From assembly GCF_000495815.1 (NCBI RefSeq), contig NZ_AWGE01000020.1, forward strand, positions 60,913 through 124,912: a stretch of 64,000 nucleotides of DNA. Direction: 5' to 3'. Positions 51,099-60,629 of the stretch are shown one piece after another; the stretch's first letter is position 1; the number at the start of each line of letters is the position of its first letter. The translations under genes were made by a program, and so were the position numbers. This DNA is from Asticcacaulis sp. AC466. GTDB lineage: Bacteria > Pseudomonadota > Alphaproteobacteria > Caulobacterales > Caulobacteraceae. The notes under the pieces are model-generated. The model did not search any database and was not told the origin of the DNA. It saw nothing but the letters and a program-made list of their open reading frames with translations.

Positions 51099-54000
51099 TT
51101 TTCGCCTCCTCACGCGCCGCGATGTCTTGTGGCTTATTGTCATGACGGAACAGGCGTTGCACCAAGACGAAGAAAAGCGGCACAAAGAAGATGGCCAGGA
51201 AGGTCGCCGACAGAACGCCGCCGATCAGGCCGGTGCCGATGGCGTGCTGCGAGGCAGAACCGGCCGAATTGGCCAAGGCTAGGGGCATGATCCCGAAGGT
51301 AAAGGCCAGCGACGTCATGACGATGGGGCGCAGGCGGATACGGACGGCTTCGAGGGTGGCGTCGATCAGGGTGCGCCCTTCCTCGTGCAGCAGCTTGGCG
51401 AACTCGACGATCAATATGGCGTTCTTGGCCGACAAACCCATGGTGGCCAGTAGGCCGACCTGGAAGTAGATGTCGTTATCGAGGCCACGGAACCAAGTGG
51501 CCAGAAGGGCGCCGAAGACGCCGAGAGGCACCACAAGAATGACAGCGAACGGGATTGACCAGCTTTCATAAAGCGCCGCCAGCAACAGAAAGACGACGAG
51601 GATGGAAAGCGCATAGAGGGCAGGGGCCTGGGCGCCAGATTCCTTTTCCTGCAGCGAAATGCCTGTCCATTCAAATCCAACGCCTGCCGGCAGTTGTTTG
51701 GTCAGTTCTTCCATTTTGTCCATAGCCTTACCGTTCGATTGGCCAGCTGCGGCAGTGCCCTGGATCTCCATCGAGCCCGCACCGTTATAGCGCTGGAGCT
51801 GTGGTGGTCCGAAGGTCCAGCGTGACGTGCCAAAGGTCGAGAAGGGCACCATCTCGCCGGCGGAATTGCGCAGATACCAACGGTTGATGTCCTCAGGCTG
51901 GCTGCGGAACTCCTTGTCCCCCTGAACATAGACGCGCTTGATGCGGCCGCGATCGATGAAGTCGTTGACATAGGTGCCGCCGAGCGCGGTGCCGAGCAGG
52001 GAATTGATGTTTGCCACCGAAACGCCCATAGCGCCGGCGCGAGCATTGTCGATATCGAGCTTGAGTTGCGGCGTGTCATCCTGAATGTTGGCGCGGACAT
52101 TGCTCAGAAGCGGGTCCTTCGCCGCCATACTGATAAGCTGATCGCTGGCCGCGGCCAGGGTGTCGTGACCGACGCCGCCCACATCCTTAAGCTGGAGGTC
52201 GAAACCTGACGAATTGCCCAGTTCACGCACCGCCGGCGGAATCATCGGGAACACGCGCGCGTTGTGGATCTGTGAGAACTTCTTGTTGACGCGCTCAACG
52301 AGCGCAAACACCTTCATATTGTCGTCGTGACGCTCCTTGAAATCCTTCATGCGCACGAACGACATGCCCTGGTTTTCACCCGAGCCGGAGCCGCCAAAGC
52401 CGGCGATCGTAAAGACATATTTGACGGCGGGGTCGTTCTGATAGACGTCCTGCACCTGCTTCAGTACGGCAATCGTCTTGTCGGTCTTCGAGCCGACCGG
52501 CAACTGTACCTGCGTCATCAGGGCGCCCTGGTCTTCATCGGGCAGGAAAGAGGTCGGCAGGGTCATGGCCAGCCCTACCACAGCTGCAATGATAGCGGCG
52601 TAGACGATCATGAAAAGGCCGGGCGTGCGGATAATGCCCTTGACCGATTTTTGATAACGATTGGAAAAGATCTGGAAGCCGCGGTTGAAACCGGACAAGA
52701 AGCCCTTGACCTTGACGTCCTCTTCGGGAGCGTGTGGATCATGCGCGGCCGCGCCGTCGACTTTTTGGGGCGCTTTCAGCAAGGTGGCGCAAAGAGGCGG
52801 CGTCAGGACCAGGGCGACGACAACTGACAGGCCCATGGCCGAGACGAGGGTGACCGAGAACTGGCGGTAGATGATACCCTGCGTGCCGCCAAAGAAGGCC
52901 ATGGGCACGAACATCGCGGCCAGAACCGAGGCCACGCCGACGAGGGCGCCGGTGATCTCATCCATCGATTTCTGCGTGGCTTCGAGCGGGCCCAAGCCCT
53001 CTTCGTGCATGACGCGCTCGACGTTTTCGACCACGACGATGGCGTCATCGACCAGAAGGCCAATGGCCAGCACAAGTCCGAACATGGTCAAGGTGTTAAT
53101 CGAATAGCCAAAGACGGCAAGGATGCCGAAGGTGCCCAAAAGAACCACCGGCACGGCGATGGTGGGAATGAGCGTGGCGCGCCAGTTCTGCAGGAACAGA
53201 AACATGATCAGGAAAACCAGCACGATCGCTTCAATCAGGGTCTTGACCACGTCCTCGATTGCCAGCTTGACGAAGTCGGTCGAGTCATTGGGGATCGCGT
53301 ATTTGACGCCGGCAGGGAAGGAGGGTTCCAGTTCAGCAATCTTCTTCTTGATGAGATCTGCCGTTTTCAGCGCATTGGCGCCGGTGGCAAGGGTGATCTG
53401 CATGCCCGATGCGGTGTGGCCGTTCAGCCGGGCGATATTGCCGTAGGATTGCGGGCCAAGCTCGGCGCGGCCGACGTCACGCAGATAGACCGGCGTGCCA
53501 GCCGTGTTGTTCTTGACGATGATGTTCTCAAACTGCGCCGCCGTCTGGAGCTGCGATTGCGCCGTGATGGTGGCGGTTAGCGCCGTATCCGGCTTGGCCG
53601 GATCGGCGCCGAGATTGCCAGCGGAGACTTGCGTGTTCTGGGCTTGGATGGCGGCCACGACGTCGGCGGGTGTCAGGCTGAAACTGGCAAGTTTATCGGC
53701 GTTGAGCCAGATGCGCATGGCATATTGCGAGCCGAACACGCGGGTGTCGCCCACGCCTTCGATGCGCGAGATTGGATCGTTCAGGTTGGAGGCGATCCAG
53801 TCGCCCAGGTCGGCATTGGAAAGGCTCTCATCTTCCGTATAGAGCGAAATGGCCATCAGGGTCGAGCCTGAGGCCTTGTTGACGCGCAGGCCCAAGGTCT
53901 GCACATCGGTGGGTAAGCGGCGCAGCACCGAATTGGCTTGGTTCTGCACCTGAACCTGAGCCACGTCGGGGTCGGTGCCGGCCTCGAAAACCAGCGTGAC

Positions 54001-54267
54001 GGAGCCCGAGCCAGTCGAAGAGGTCGAGGTCATGTATTTCAGGCCGTCGAGCCCGGTCATACCCTGTTCGATCACCTGCGTCACCGAGTCCTCAACCACC
54101 TTAGCGGAGGCGCCGGTGTAGGTGGCGGAGACCGTCACCTGCGGCAGGGCGATCTTCGGGTATTGCTCGATCGGCAGAGTGAAGATTGCCAGCGTGCCGG
54201 CCAGCATGATGACGATGGCGATGACCCAGGCAAAGATCGGCCGGACGATAAAAAAGCGCGACAGCAT
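51085..54267 (-). CDS. HAE1-type RND multidrug efflux pump (AcrB/MexB family)
   Basis: The 1060-residue protein has the AcrB layout: MLSRFFIVRPIFAWVIAIVIML at the N-terminus, helix 4 with the proton-relay aspartate pair (LLVDDAIVVVENVERVM), and PMAFFGGTQGIIYRQF. The Phe/aromatic-rich periplasmic porter domain and a second six-helix bundle with SAKNAILIVEFA follow. The DD pair instead of D/D/E spacing marks it as an organic-compound pump, unlike the metal pump at 20195. It lies 3 nt after the adaptor stop and overlaps the channel gene. No local repressor gene is visible. Confidence 0.95.
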   Translation of the reverse strand: MLSRFFIVRPIFAWVIAIVIMLAGTLAIFTLPIEQYPKIALPQVTVSATYTGASAKVVEDSVTQVIEQGMTGLDGLKYMTSTSSTGSGSVTLVFEAGTDPDVAQVQVQNQANSVLRRLPTDVQTLGLRVNKASGSTLMAISLYTEDESLSNADLGDWIASNLNDPISRIEGVGDTRVFGSQYAMRIWLNADKLASFSLTPADVVAAIQAQNTQVSAGNLGADPAKPDTALTATITAQSQLQTAAQFENIIVKNNTAGTPVYLRDVGRAELGPQSYGNIARLNGHTASGMQITLATGANALKTADLIKKKIAELEPSFPAGVKYAIPNDSTDFVKLAIEDVVKTLIEAIVLVFLIMFLFLQNWRATLIPTIAVPVVLLGTFGILAVFGYSINTLTMFGLVLAIGLLVDDAIVVVENVERVMHEEGLGPLEATQKSMDEITGALVGVASVLAAMFVPMAFFGGTQGIIYRQFSVTLVSAMGLSVVVALVLTPPLCATLLKAPQKVDGAAAHDPHAPEEDVKVKGFLSGFNRGFQIFSNRYQKSVKGIIRTPGLFMIVYAAIIAAVVGLAMTLPTSFLPDEDQGALMTQVQLPVGSKTDKTIAVLKQVQDVYQNDPAVKYVFTIAGFGGSGSGENQGMSFVRMKDFKERHDDNMKVFALVERVNKKFSQIHNARVFPMIPPAVRELGNSSGFDLQLKDVGGVGHDTLAAASDQLISMAAKDPLLSNVRANIQDDTPQLKLDIDNARAGAMGVSVANINSLLGTALGGTYVNDFIDRGRIKRVYVQGDKEFRSQPEDINRWYLRNSAGEMVPFSTFGTSRWTFGPPQLQRYNGAGSMEIQGTAAAGQSNGKAMDKMEELTKQLPAGVGFEWTGISLQEKESGAQAPALYALSILVVFLLLAALYESWSIPFAVILVVPLGVFGALLATWFRGLDNDIYFQVGLLATMGLSAKNAILIVEFAKLLHEEGRTLIDATLEAVRIRLRPIVMTSLAFTFGIMPLALANSAGSASQHAIGTGLIGGVLSATFLAIFFVPLFFVLVQRLFRHDNKPQDIAAREEAKNAKR

Positions 54268-54270
54268 AAC

Positions 54271-55428
54271 TTATTGCTCCGTTGCAGGAGCGGGCTTGAC
54301 GGGCTTCGCCTTGATAGCACCCTTGTCCTTCAGCTTCATGGCGCCCTCGGCGATCACCTTGTCACCGGCCTTGAGGCCGTCCATGACCTGCCACTGGCTG
54401 CCCTGCATCTGGCCCAGCTTGATGGCCTGCTTGTGCGCCTTGTTGTCATCACCGGCCAACAGCACGCTGGCACCGCCCTTGGCGTCCAGGACCACGGAGG
54501 ACTGAGGTATCAGAATGCCTTGCGCCACCGTACCCTTCACGATGCGGGCGCGGACATACATGCCCGGCAACAGCAGGCCTTCAGGGTTGGCGAAAATGGC
54601 GCGCAGGGTTACGGCGCCGGTCGACGGATCGACGCTAACGTCGGAAAATTCCAGACGACCCGTCAGGGGATAGGCTGAGCCATCGTCGAGCGTAAGGCTG
54701 ACATCGGCGTGGTCGACCGCGCCGAGTTCACCGCTCATCAGCGATTTCTTAAGGCGCAGCATGTCCGTGGCAGATTGGGTGATGTCGACATAGATTTTCG
54801 ACAGATCCTGAACGGTGGCCAGGGGTGTCGTCTGATTGGCGGTCACTAGCGCGCCGGGCGTAACTGCCGACTTGCCGATGCGACCGGAAATGGGAGAAGC
54901 GACCTTGGTATAGTTGAGATTGATGCTGGCCGTCTGCACATTGGCCTTTTGAAGGGCGAGCGTCGCCGCAGCGGTTTTCAGCGCGGTTTGGGCGTCGTCA
55001 TAGTCCTGCTGGCTGACGGCCTTGATGGCAATCAGTTGCTGGGCACGGTCGGCTTTCAGTTTAGCCGCATCGTAATTGGCCTGAGCTTGTGCCTGTTGCG
55101 CCTGGGCGCTTGCCAACACCGCCTGGTAGGTCGAGGGATCGATCTGGTACAGCGATTGCCCCGCTGACACGACACCGCCTTCAGTAAACAGGCGCGATTT
55201 GATAATGCCCCCCACCTGAGGCCGCACGTCCGATACCAGAAAGGCCGAAGTCCTTCCCGACAATTCCTGGGTCAGGCTCAAGGGCTGGGTCGAGACCACG
55301 ACATAACTGACATTGGCCGGCCCCCCGGGTCCCTTTTTGCCCCCGGCATCGTCTTTTTTTGCACAGCCGGAAAGGGTCAACGCGCCCAAAAAAAAGACAA
55401 ATAACACGTGTTTCAAGCACAATGACAT
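54271..55428 (-). CDS. RND efflux periplasmic adaptor lipoprotein (AcrA/MexA family)
   Basis: ATG 55428 has GAGG 6 nt upstream; earlier ATGs at 55440 and 55476 lack one. The precursor has about 385 residues with lipobox TLSGC (C22). The order is barrel strand (VSYVVVSTQPLSLTQELSGRT), lipoyl half-motif (VRPQVGGIIKSRLFTEGGVV), alpha-hairpin (ALASAQAQQAQAQANYDAAKLK...), second lipoyl half (NYTKVASPISGRIGKSAVTPGALV) and barrel domain (YVDITQSATDMLRLK). The C-terminus is rich in Lys/Pro/Ala. It heads the operon and links pump to outer-membrane channel. Confidence 0.93.
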   Translation of the reverse strand: MSLCLKHVLFVFFLGALTLSGCAKKDDAGGKKGPGGPANVSYVVVSTQPLSLTQELSGRTSAFLVSDVRPQVGGIIKSRLFTEGGVVSAGQSLYQIDPSTYQAVLASAQAQQAQAQANYDAAKLKADRAQQLIAIKAVSQQDYDDAQTALKTAAATLALQKANVQTASINLNYTKVASPISGRIGKSAVTPGALVTANQTTPLATVQDLSKIYVDITQSATDMLRLKKSLMSGELGAVDHADVSLTLDDGSAYPLTGRLEFSDVSVDPSTGAVTLRAIFANPEGLLLPGMYVRARIVKGTVAQGILIPQSSVVLDAKGGASVLLAGDDNKAHKQAIKLGQMQGSQWQVMDGLKAGDKVIAEGAMKLKDKGAIKAKPVKPAPATEQ

Positions 55429-55711
55429 ACAAAGCCTCATAGGGATGGTGTTCCTAGAACGTAGGTATGGCCGCAATCCGGCGTTTTTAATTTAAAAGAC
55501 GACCTAAACGAGGAGCATGACATATCCGAGACATAAACAGTGCAGTATCTAAGGGGGGACTGTCATTGGCCGAGTGCAGTCGTGGTGAGTTTGTAAGGAT
55601 ATTTTAATCTGAAACGAAAAAGAACTGGTGTAAGATGAGAAACACCTTTAATACCCGCCCGGGGTGCCCCCCTCCTCATTCTAAACCTAAAGTAATCATC
55701 TGAAGGTCTGT
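55429..55711. other. Intergenic region at the composition shift
   Basis: These 283 bases separate two divergent operons and must carry both promoters. No gene is supported. Sequence becomes distinctly AT-rich from about 55480, matching the polysaccharide genes to the right. A TTTTAAT stretch near 55600-55607 and a GAAGG ribosome site just before 55712 belong to the polysaccharide operon. Confidence 0.5.
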
Positions 55712-56497
55712 ATGTTTACTAAATCTACAAAAGACTTGATGCGAGGAATTTCCTTGTATCACGTGTGGTTGCATCAAGCATATCACGAAATTTCCTCAAA
55801 ATATAAGCGGACTGTCTTGGGTTCTATATGGATTTCCGGTGCAATGGTTGCTACCTCATTGGCGCTGGGAGTTGTCATGGGAGGGATTCAGCACCAGAAT
55901 TTGCCTGATGTACTGCCTTACGTAATGGCCGGTATATTGGCATTCACGCTTTCTGGCACTTATATTCTCAACGATGCTCCTGAAGTATATATATCTTCTT
56001 CGAACATTATAAAAAATCACGCATATCCTTACACTTTCTACTCTTTTGAAAGCGTAACTCGGACCTTTATTATATTTTTACATAATATTGTCGCGTTTTT
56101 TATAGCGATGCTTATTCTTCAGCGCTTGGCGTTTCCGAACTGGACTCTATTCATCGGTTTAGTTGTAGTTTACGTCAATTCCTTTCTTTGGGGAACTATA
56201 TCGTCGATGCTTGCTGCCCGCTTTAGGGACCTGCGTTTTTTGTTGCCGTTTTTACAGCAGATGATATTTTTCCTCACCCCCGTGTTTTGGCAACCTCAAC
56301 ATATGACGGGCTGGCGGGCCGCGATTATTCAGTTTAATCCATTCTTTGGGCTTACAGAGCTTATCAGGGCTCCCTTGCTAGGGCATATGCCTTCCATCCT
56401 GGCATGGGAACAGGCGTCGATTAGCCTAGGCTTAGGATTTATTGTTTGGATTTTGGCGTTCGGACATTATCGCGGTAAAATTGCGTTTTGGATTTGA
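55712..56497 (+). CDS. Polysaccharide ABC exporter, membrane subunit (Wzm/KpsM type, ABC-2)
   Basis: This 261-residue membrane protein has an amphipathic N-terminal helix (LYHVWLHQAYHEISSKYKRT, the usual start of Wzm/TagG-type subunits) and six membrane helices. The conserved central segment includes SSMLAARFRDLRFLLPFLQQMIFFLTPVFW. It transports a finished lipid-linked glycan across the inner membrane together with the ATPase 11 bp downstream. Codon use and base composition are clearly more AT-rich than in the efflux operon next door, as is common for surface-polysaccharide loci acquired by transfer. Confidence 0.93.
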   Translation: MFTKSTKDLMRGISLYHVWLHQAYHEISSKYKRTVLGSIWISGAMVATSLALGVVMGGIQHQNLPDVLPYVMAGILAFTLSGTYILNDAPEVYISSSNIIKNHAYPYTFYSFESVTRTFIIFLHNIVAFFIAMLILQRLAFPNWTLFIGLVVVYVNSFLWGTISSMLAARFRDLRFLLPFLQQMIFFLTPVFWQPQHMTGWRAAIIQFNPFFGLTELIRAPLLGHMPSILAWEQASISLGLGFIVWILAFGHYRGKIAFWI

Positions 56498-56508
56498 GGT
56501 AGATTGTT

Positions 56509-57276
56509 ATGGTTACGATTGTTGAATTGAAGTCGGTCGATCTGGTTTATCCAATTTATTCTGTCAGAGCCCAGTCGTTAAGGAATTTGATTGCCAATCT
56601 TTCGGTAGGGGGAAAGCTTCTCAAAGACGGCAGTGATATCATCCACGTCAAAGCCCTATCATCTCTAAATTTTAAACTAAACGAAGGCGACAGGCTTGGC
56701 GTTATTGGCCACAATGGGGCTGGCAAGACGACTCTATTAAAATTGATTGCCGGTATTTACGAACCCACCCGCGGAACTGTGCTCGTGAATGGCCGTATAT
56801 CTTCGATGATTGACGTTAATCTTGGTCTTGACTCAAATTTGACGGGCCGCGACAACGTGATCAATATGGGGCGCATGCGAGGGTTTACCACAAAAGAGGT
56901 GCTCGCCAAAATGGATGCCATTATTGCATTTTCCGACTTGGGATCTTACATCGATTTACCGGTGAAGGTTTTTTCTTCAGGCATGGCGTCACGACTGGTT
57001 TTTTCGGTGGCTACTACATTAGACCCAGATATTCTTCTGTTTGACGAATGGCTGAGCACTGGAGATGCTGATTTTATACACAAGGCAACAGATCGAATGG
57101 CAAGCCTTGTCGATAAGTCGCGTGGTATGATATTAGCGTCGCATTCGTTCGATCTGATAAAAAGTATGTGTAACAAGCTCTTGGTTCTCGATTCTTCCGA
57201 GCAGGTATTTTTTGGGAATGTTGAAGATTGGGATTTTGCAGCGCGTGCGATCAAGCAGCCTGCAACTCAAGGCTGA
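56509..57276 (+). CDS. Polysaccharide ABC exporter, ATPase subunit (Wzt/KpsT type)
   Basis: The 255-residue ATPase has Walker A GHNGAGKTT, a degenerate signature FSSGMASRL in place of LSGGQ (typical of this subfamily), Walker B ILLFDEWLSTGD and the switch His in LASHSFDL. The C-terminal carbohydrate-binding domain present in long Wzt proteins is absent, so export is probably coupled to a common lipid linker and not to a recognised glycan end. Two short gaps (11 and 41 bp) join it to its membrane partner and the glycosyltransferase. Confidence 0.95.
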   Translation: MVTIVELKSVDLVYPIYSVRAQSLRNLIANLSVGGKLLKDGSDIIHVKALSSLNFKLNEGDRLGVIGHNGAGKTTLLKLIAGIYEPTRGTVLVNGRISSMIDVNLGLDSNLTGRDNVINMGRMRGFTTKEVLAKMDAIIAFSDLGSYIDLPVKVFSSGMASRLVFSVATTLDPDILLFDEWLSTGDADFIHKATDRMASLVDKSRGMILASHSFDLIKSMCNKLLVLDSSEQVFFGNVEDWDFAARAIKQPATQG

Positions 57277-57317
57277 AGCCTTTCGGTAGCGAATAATATA
57301 AGTAGCTAGACTTCAAG

Positions 57318-59132
57318 ATGGCCTTCAAGGCGTTAGATCTTCTCTCAAGTGCAAACTATCGCGACATGGGTGCCTCGCCCGAAGTGGCGGGTATTAGGGT
57401 AAATCAGCCATGGGGAGAATATTGTTACGTCGGCATAATGGTCCCGAAGGGATGGTATGAGTTAACGATCGACGGACGCGACAGCGTTTTGGAGGTTGTG
57501 CTCCGTGACCAAGAAAACTTTCAGCTGGTGGAGTTAAGCTGCGATTGCGACTCTTCCTCGTTTGTTCATCTGTCGGAAGGAACGTACGATATTGTCATCA
57601 CCTGCGGTATCAGGCCGGGCTTTTATAGGTTGCGATCGGCGCAGCTTAGGGCGGTACCCGCTCTCAAGCTGGGGACTTTTTTCGCCAAGCGGTTTTTCCG
57701 TGCTCTAACCTCACAACAAGGGCGCGACAATTTATTCCAAAATGTGCGCAACGCATTATTCGGAGGCGCGAATTTCGGTGTAACCGCAACAGGATGTATC
57801 GAACAATCCAGGCTTGGACGATTAACTGCCCAAGACCTAAGAGGGAATGTTGAAGATGGGGCGGGATTGGCGCAGCGTTTGCTTGTCTCCTCCAATGGCC
57901 CGACTTTCTTCATAAAAGCACAAGGGCGACATGAAGTCCTAGATGGTCAACACTACAGACAATTTACGCTCAACACCGAAGACAAGTACGATTATGTTGT
58001 CGTATGTAGTTCAGACGAAGTGCTCACACCTGATGCGCTTTTAATCCTCGCAGAATTCATCATACAAAATCCTGCTTCAAGCCTGATCTTATGCGACAAA
58101 TGGGTCGCAGACATACCTACAACGCGCGTGGCGTGGGACCCGTTCTTGTATAATTTTGTATGGCCAACACCGTATGCGCACAAGGCTTGCATCGATCCTG
58201 ATGTCCTTATGTCGTGGTCCGAACGTGAAGCCGTTTCTGTTTTATCGGTTCCATTGGCGAAAAGCGATCGAGCGCCTGAAGGGAACTCGATGAGCGCAGA
58301 GGTCCCTTCTTCACCCCCGCCCTGCACGGTCATAATTCCTACTCGAGACAGGTCCGACTTGCTGTCTAAGTGCCTTGAAGGTCTGTATGATAATACAGAT
58401 TGGCCCCATGAAGTTATCGTGGTGGACAATGGGTCTGTTGAGGAAGATACCCTATCCTTGTTTGAGGTTTACAAATCAAAGGGCCTCCGTGTCATTCGCG
58501 CCGATATTGAGTTTAACTTCTCGAGGCTCTGCAATATTGGCGTCGTGGCCGCAAGTAACGCTTATATTGTTTTTCTGAACAACGACGTTATACTCCATAG
58601 GAGCGACTGGCTAACAGAAATGATGGCGCTTGCGATTCGTGATGATGTGGGCGCCGTTGGGGCGAAGCTTTTATTCGCTGATGGAAGGTTGCAGCACGGC
58701 GGAATAGCATTTGGATTTTCGGAAATTTGCGGCCATCCCTGGACGGGAATGATCTACAGTTCGCAAGCAGACGAGCCCCAGTTGGCCACCAATTCGTTGC
58801 GAGGTGCAGTTACCGGCGCGTGCCTTTGCGCTTCCAAGGAAAAATTCAATGCCGTGGGGGGGTTTGATGAGGTCAATTTCGCGGTAACCCTCAACGATGT
58901 CGATCTTTGCCTCAAGCTTGCCGATAGAGGCTGGATGACCGTGTTTGCAGCCCGGGCCGAGGTTTATCACCTTGAAGGCGAGAGTAGGGGGACCGATTTG
59001 AGTACGCCGAAGAGGTTGCGAAGGCGAGCGGAAATGGCTGCTTTTGCAAAAAAGTGGCCGAGGTATCTCGGGGCCGACATCTTTAGGTCCGTTGCATATT
59101 CACGGATTGATGTCGTCCGGTCCCTAAGGTAG
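57318..59132 (+). CDS. GT2 glycosyltransferase with a degenerate N-terminal glycosyltransferase-like region
   Basis: The protein has 604 residues. The C-terminal part (about 335-560) is a GT-A domain: CTVIIPTRDRSDLLSKCLEGL, VVDNGSVEEDT, NFSRLCNIG, the D-x-D-like FLNNDV, and FDEVNFAVTLNDVDLCLKL near the base. It matches rhamnosyl/O-antigen transferases. Residues about 205-300 look like a worn second GT-A domain: YVVVCSSDEVLTPDALLIL and WDPFLYNFVWP, the latter like the 'WdPdlLlsqNY' loop of tandem transferases. The first 110 residues form a beta-rich module. It probably builds the glycan exported by the adjacent ABC pair. No signal peptide. Confidence 0.85.
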   Translation: MAFKALDLLSSANYRDMGASPEVAGIRVNQPWGEYCYVGIMVPKGWYELTIDGRDSVLEVVLRDQENFQLVELSCDCDSSSFVHLSEGTYDIVITCGIRPGFYRLRSAQLRAVPALKLGTFFAKRFFRALTSQQGRDNLFQNVRNALFGGANFGVTATGCIEQSRLGRLTAQDLRGNVEDGAGLAQRLLVSSNGPTFFIKAQGRHEVLDGQHYRQFTLNTEDKYDYVVVCSSDEVLTPDALLILAEFIIQNPASSLILCDKWVADIPTTRVAWDPFLYNFVWPTPYAHKACIDPDVLMSWSEREAVSVLSVPLAKSDRAPEGNSMSAEVPSSPPPCTVIIPTRDRSDLLSKCLEGLYDNTDWPHEVIVVDNGSVEEDTLSLFEVYKSKGLRVIRADIEFNFSRLCNIGVVAASNAYIVFLNNDVILHRSDWLTEMMALAIRDDVGAVGAKLLFADGRLQHGGIAFGFSEICGHPWTGMIYSSQADEPQLATNSLRGAVTGACLCASKEKFNAVGGFDEVNFAVTLNDVDLCLKLADRGWMTVFAARAEVYHLEGESRGTDLSTPKRLRRRAEMAAFAKKWPRYLGADIFRSVAYSRIDVVRSLR

Positions 59133-59234
59133 AGCTGTATTCATTTACCGAAATCACACGTTGAAGAGCTTTTTTGCGGCGTCAAAACTATATTCTATAA
59201 TCATGGCTACAGAGCGTCTAACCGGGAGGACCAC

Positions 59235-60629
59235 ATGGCAATGGAATTGATAGGGCATATCGATGCCTATAGCGACAATTCTCTTGTCGGCTGGGCCGTA
59301 TCTACTTCAGATATCAAGGACATTAAAGTTAAAGCTTATCTCAACAAGAAGTTGATTGCAGAGTGTCGCCCCTCGATGATGCGTGATGATATAGTCGCGT
59401 TATATGGTGATGGTTTACATGGGTTTAAACTAGATTTGCCTCTAGATTTATCTAAAAAAAATCTTTTCCCGGGTTTCATTGTCAAATTAGAAAGCCAGTT
59501 TGTGAGTTCTAAGGCTTTAGACATGAATCCTCGAATAGAGGAAGCGATGTCGGCAGAGAAAATTAAGAAGGAAATTGCATCTTTTATAAAAAAAAACCAA
59601 AATATATTCGTATCTCGAAATATGAAGACGTTGTTACGAGAATTGATAAATGTAAAAACACTGTCATATGACGAACGGGCTGTTTTAAATCGGGCGTGGG
59701 ATAGTTTAGAGGGAAGCTATAATCAACCGATGAATGGCATTACGCCCGTCTTTATCCGTAAGGGTACGATGTCGGGGGACAGAAGCGCCGCCATAGGTAC
59801 GGAAGGCTACATATTTCTGGAAGAAGGTAGCAACCAAATCAGAAGTCAATATCTCTTGGCAAGAGATGCGCCTGAACTCTTAAACACGATTGGAAAGTGG
59901 GATTCCCTGTTGGACGCTCGGCGGAATAGACTCCGAAGCTACTCAACAGATTATGTGCAGCTCTGCTTTCCAGAGAAAAGCTCAATCGTAGGTGAATACG
60001 GCTTCCCAAGGTTCGTTGGTTGTACGCCGATACTTAGCTTGTTCGAAGACAGCCAAAAGGACAACGAGACGTACTTGCCAACCTTTGAACCGATGTTGAA
60101 CTCTGAAATTCGGACCGAGCTTTTCTATAAGACGGATAGCCACCCGAGTAACAGAGGGGCATACGAAATATTCCGGCTCATCCTGAGGAGGCTTAACCTG
60201 GAGGAGCCCTTTGAAGTGTCTTGGAGCGATAAAACGGAAATCCATGCGGGTGACATTGCGAGACGGCTTTTGGGCGTTCCGTTATATGAATATACGCGCG
60301 AAGTGGTGTCACCCGAGCTTGTCGAACTCGATGAAGTCAGGAGAAAGGTTAATCACATCACTCCACCCGGCGGCGGTCATATCGGTACGCAGGTCGAATG
60401 GAAAAACGAATCTGCTCCATTCAATAAACGTGTATTGGTCTTCGGAAATTCATTTTTCAGCGCAGGCAACACCAGCAAAGAGCTTTCCTGGTGGTTTTCA
60501 AACTATTTTACGTCATACAGATTTGTTTGGACGCCTCAGATGCTCGAAGAGCAAGTAAAATCCTATAAGCCGGATATTATAGTTTGTCATACAATTGAGC
60601 GCTTTCTTAACCAAGTTCCTGCAACGTGA
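59235..60629 (+). CDS. AlgX/AlgJ-type SGNH O-acetyltransferase domain protein
   Basis: The 464-residue protein starts at ATG 59235 with GGAGG upstream. Residues 3-80 form a small beta module (GHIDAYSDNSLVGWAVS...DGLHGFKLDLPLDL) of a kind attached to glycan-modifying proteins. The rest is an AlgX/AlgJ-like SGNH domain: GTEGYIFLEEG near its start, the Asp-x-His motif in YKTDSHPSNRGAY, and a Ser motif in VLVFGNSFFSAG. Family members O-acetylate exopolysaccharide in the periplasm. No clear signal peptide is seen, which is odd for that role. It may act in the cytoplasm or need another export route. It follows the glycosyltransferase by about 100 bp. Confidence 0.78.
   Translation: MAMELIGHIDAYSDNSLVGWAVSTSDIKDIKVKAYLNKKLIAECRPSMMRDDIVALYGDGLHGFKLDLPLDLSKKNLFPGFIVKLESQFVSSKALDMNPRIEEAMSAEKIKKEIASFIKKNQNIFVSRNMKTLLRELINVKTLSYDERAVLNRAWDSLEGSYNQPMNGITPVFIRKGTMSGDRSAAIGTEGYIFLEEGSNQIRSQYLLARDAPELLNTIGKWDSLLDARRNRLRSYSTDYVQLCFPEKSSIVGEYGFPRFVGCTPILSLFEDSQKDNETYLPTFEPMLNSEIRTELFYKTDSHPSNRGAYEIFRLILRRLNLEEPFEVSWSDKTEIHAGDIARRLLGVPLYEYTREVVSPELVELDEVRRKVNHITPPGGGHIGTQVEWKNESAPFNKRVLVFGNSFFSAGNTSKELSWWFSNYFTSYRFVWTPQMLEEQVKSYKPDIIVCHTIERFLNQVPAT

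Noticed and set aside
53938..54678. 246-codon plus-strand open frame
   Set aside because: Spans the antisense of two efflux genes and their junction; not conserved-looking.
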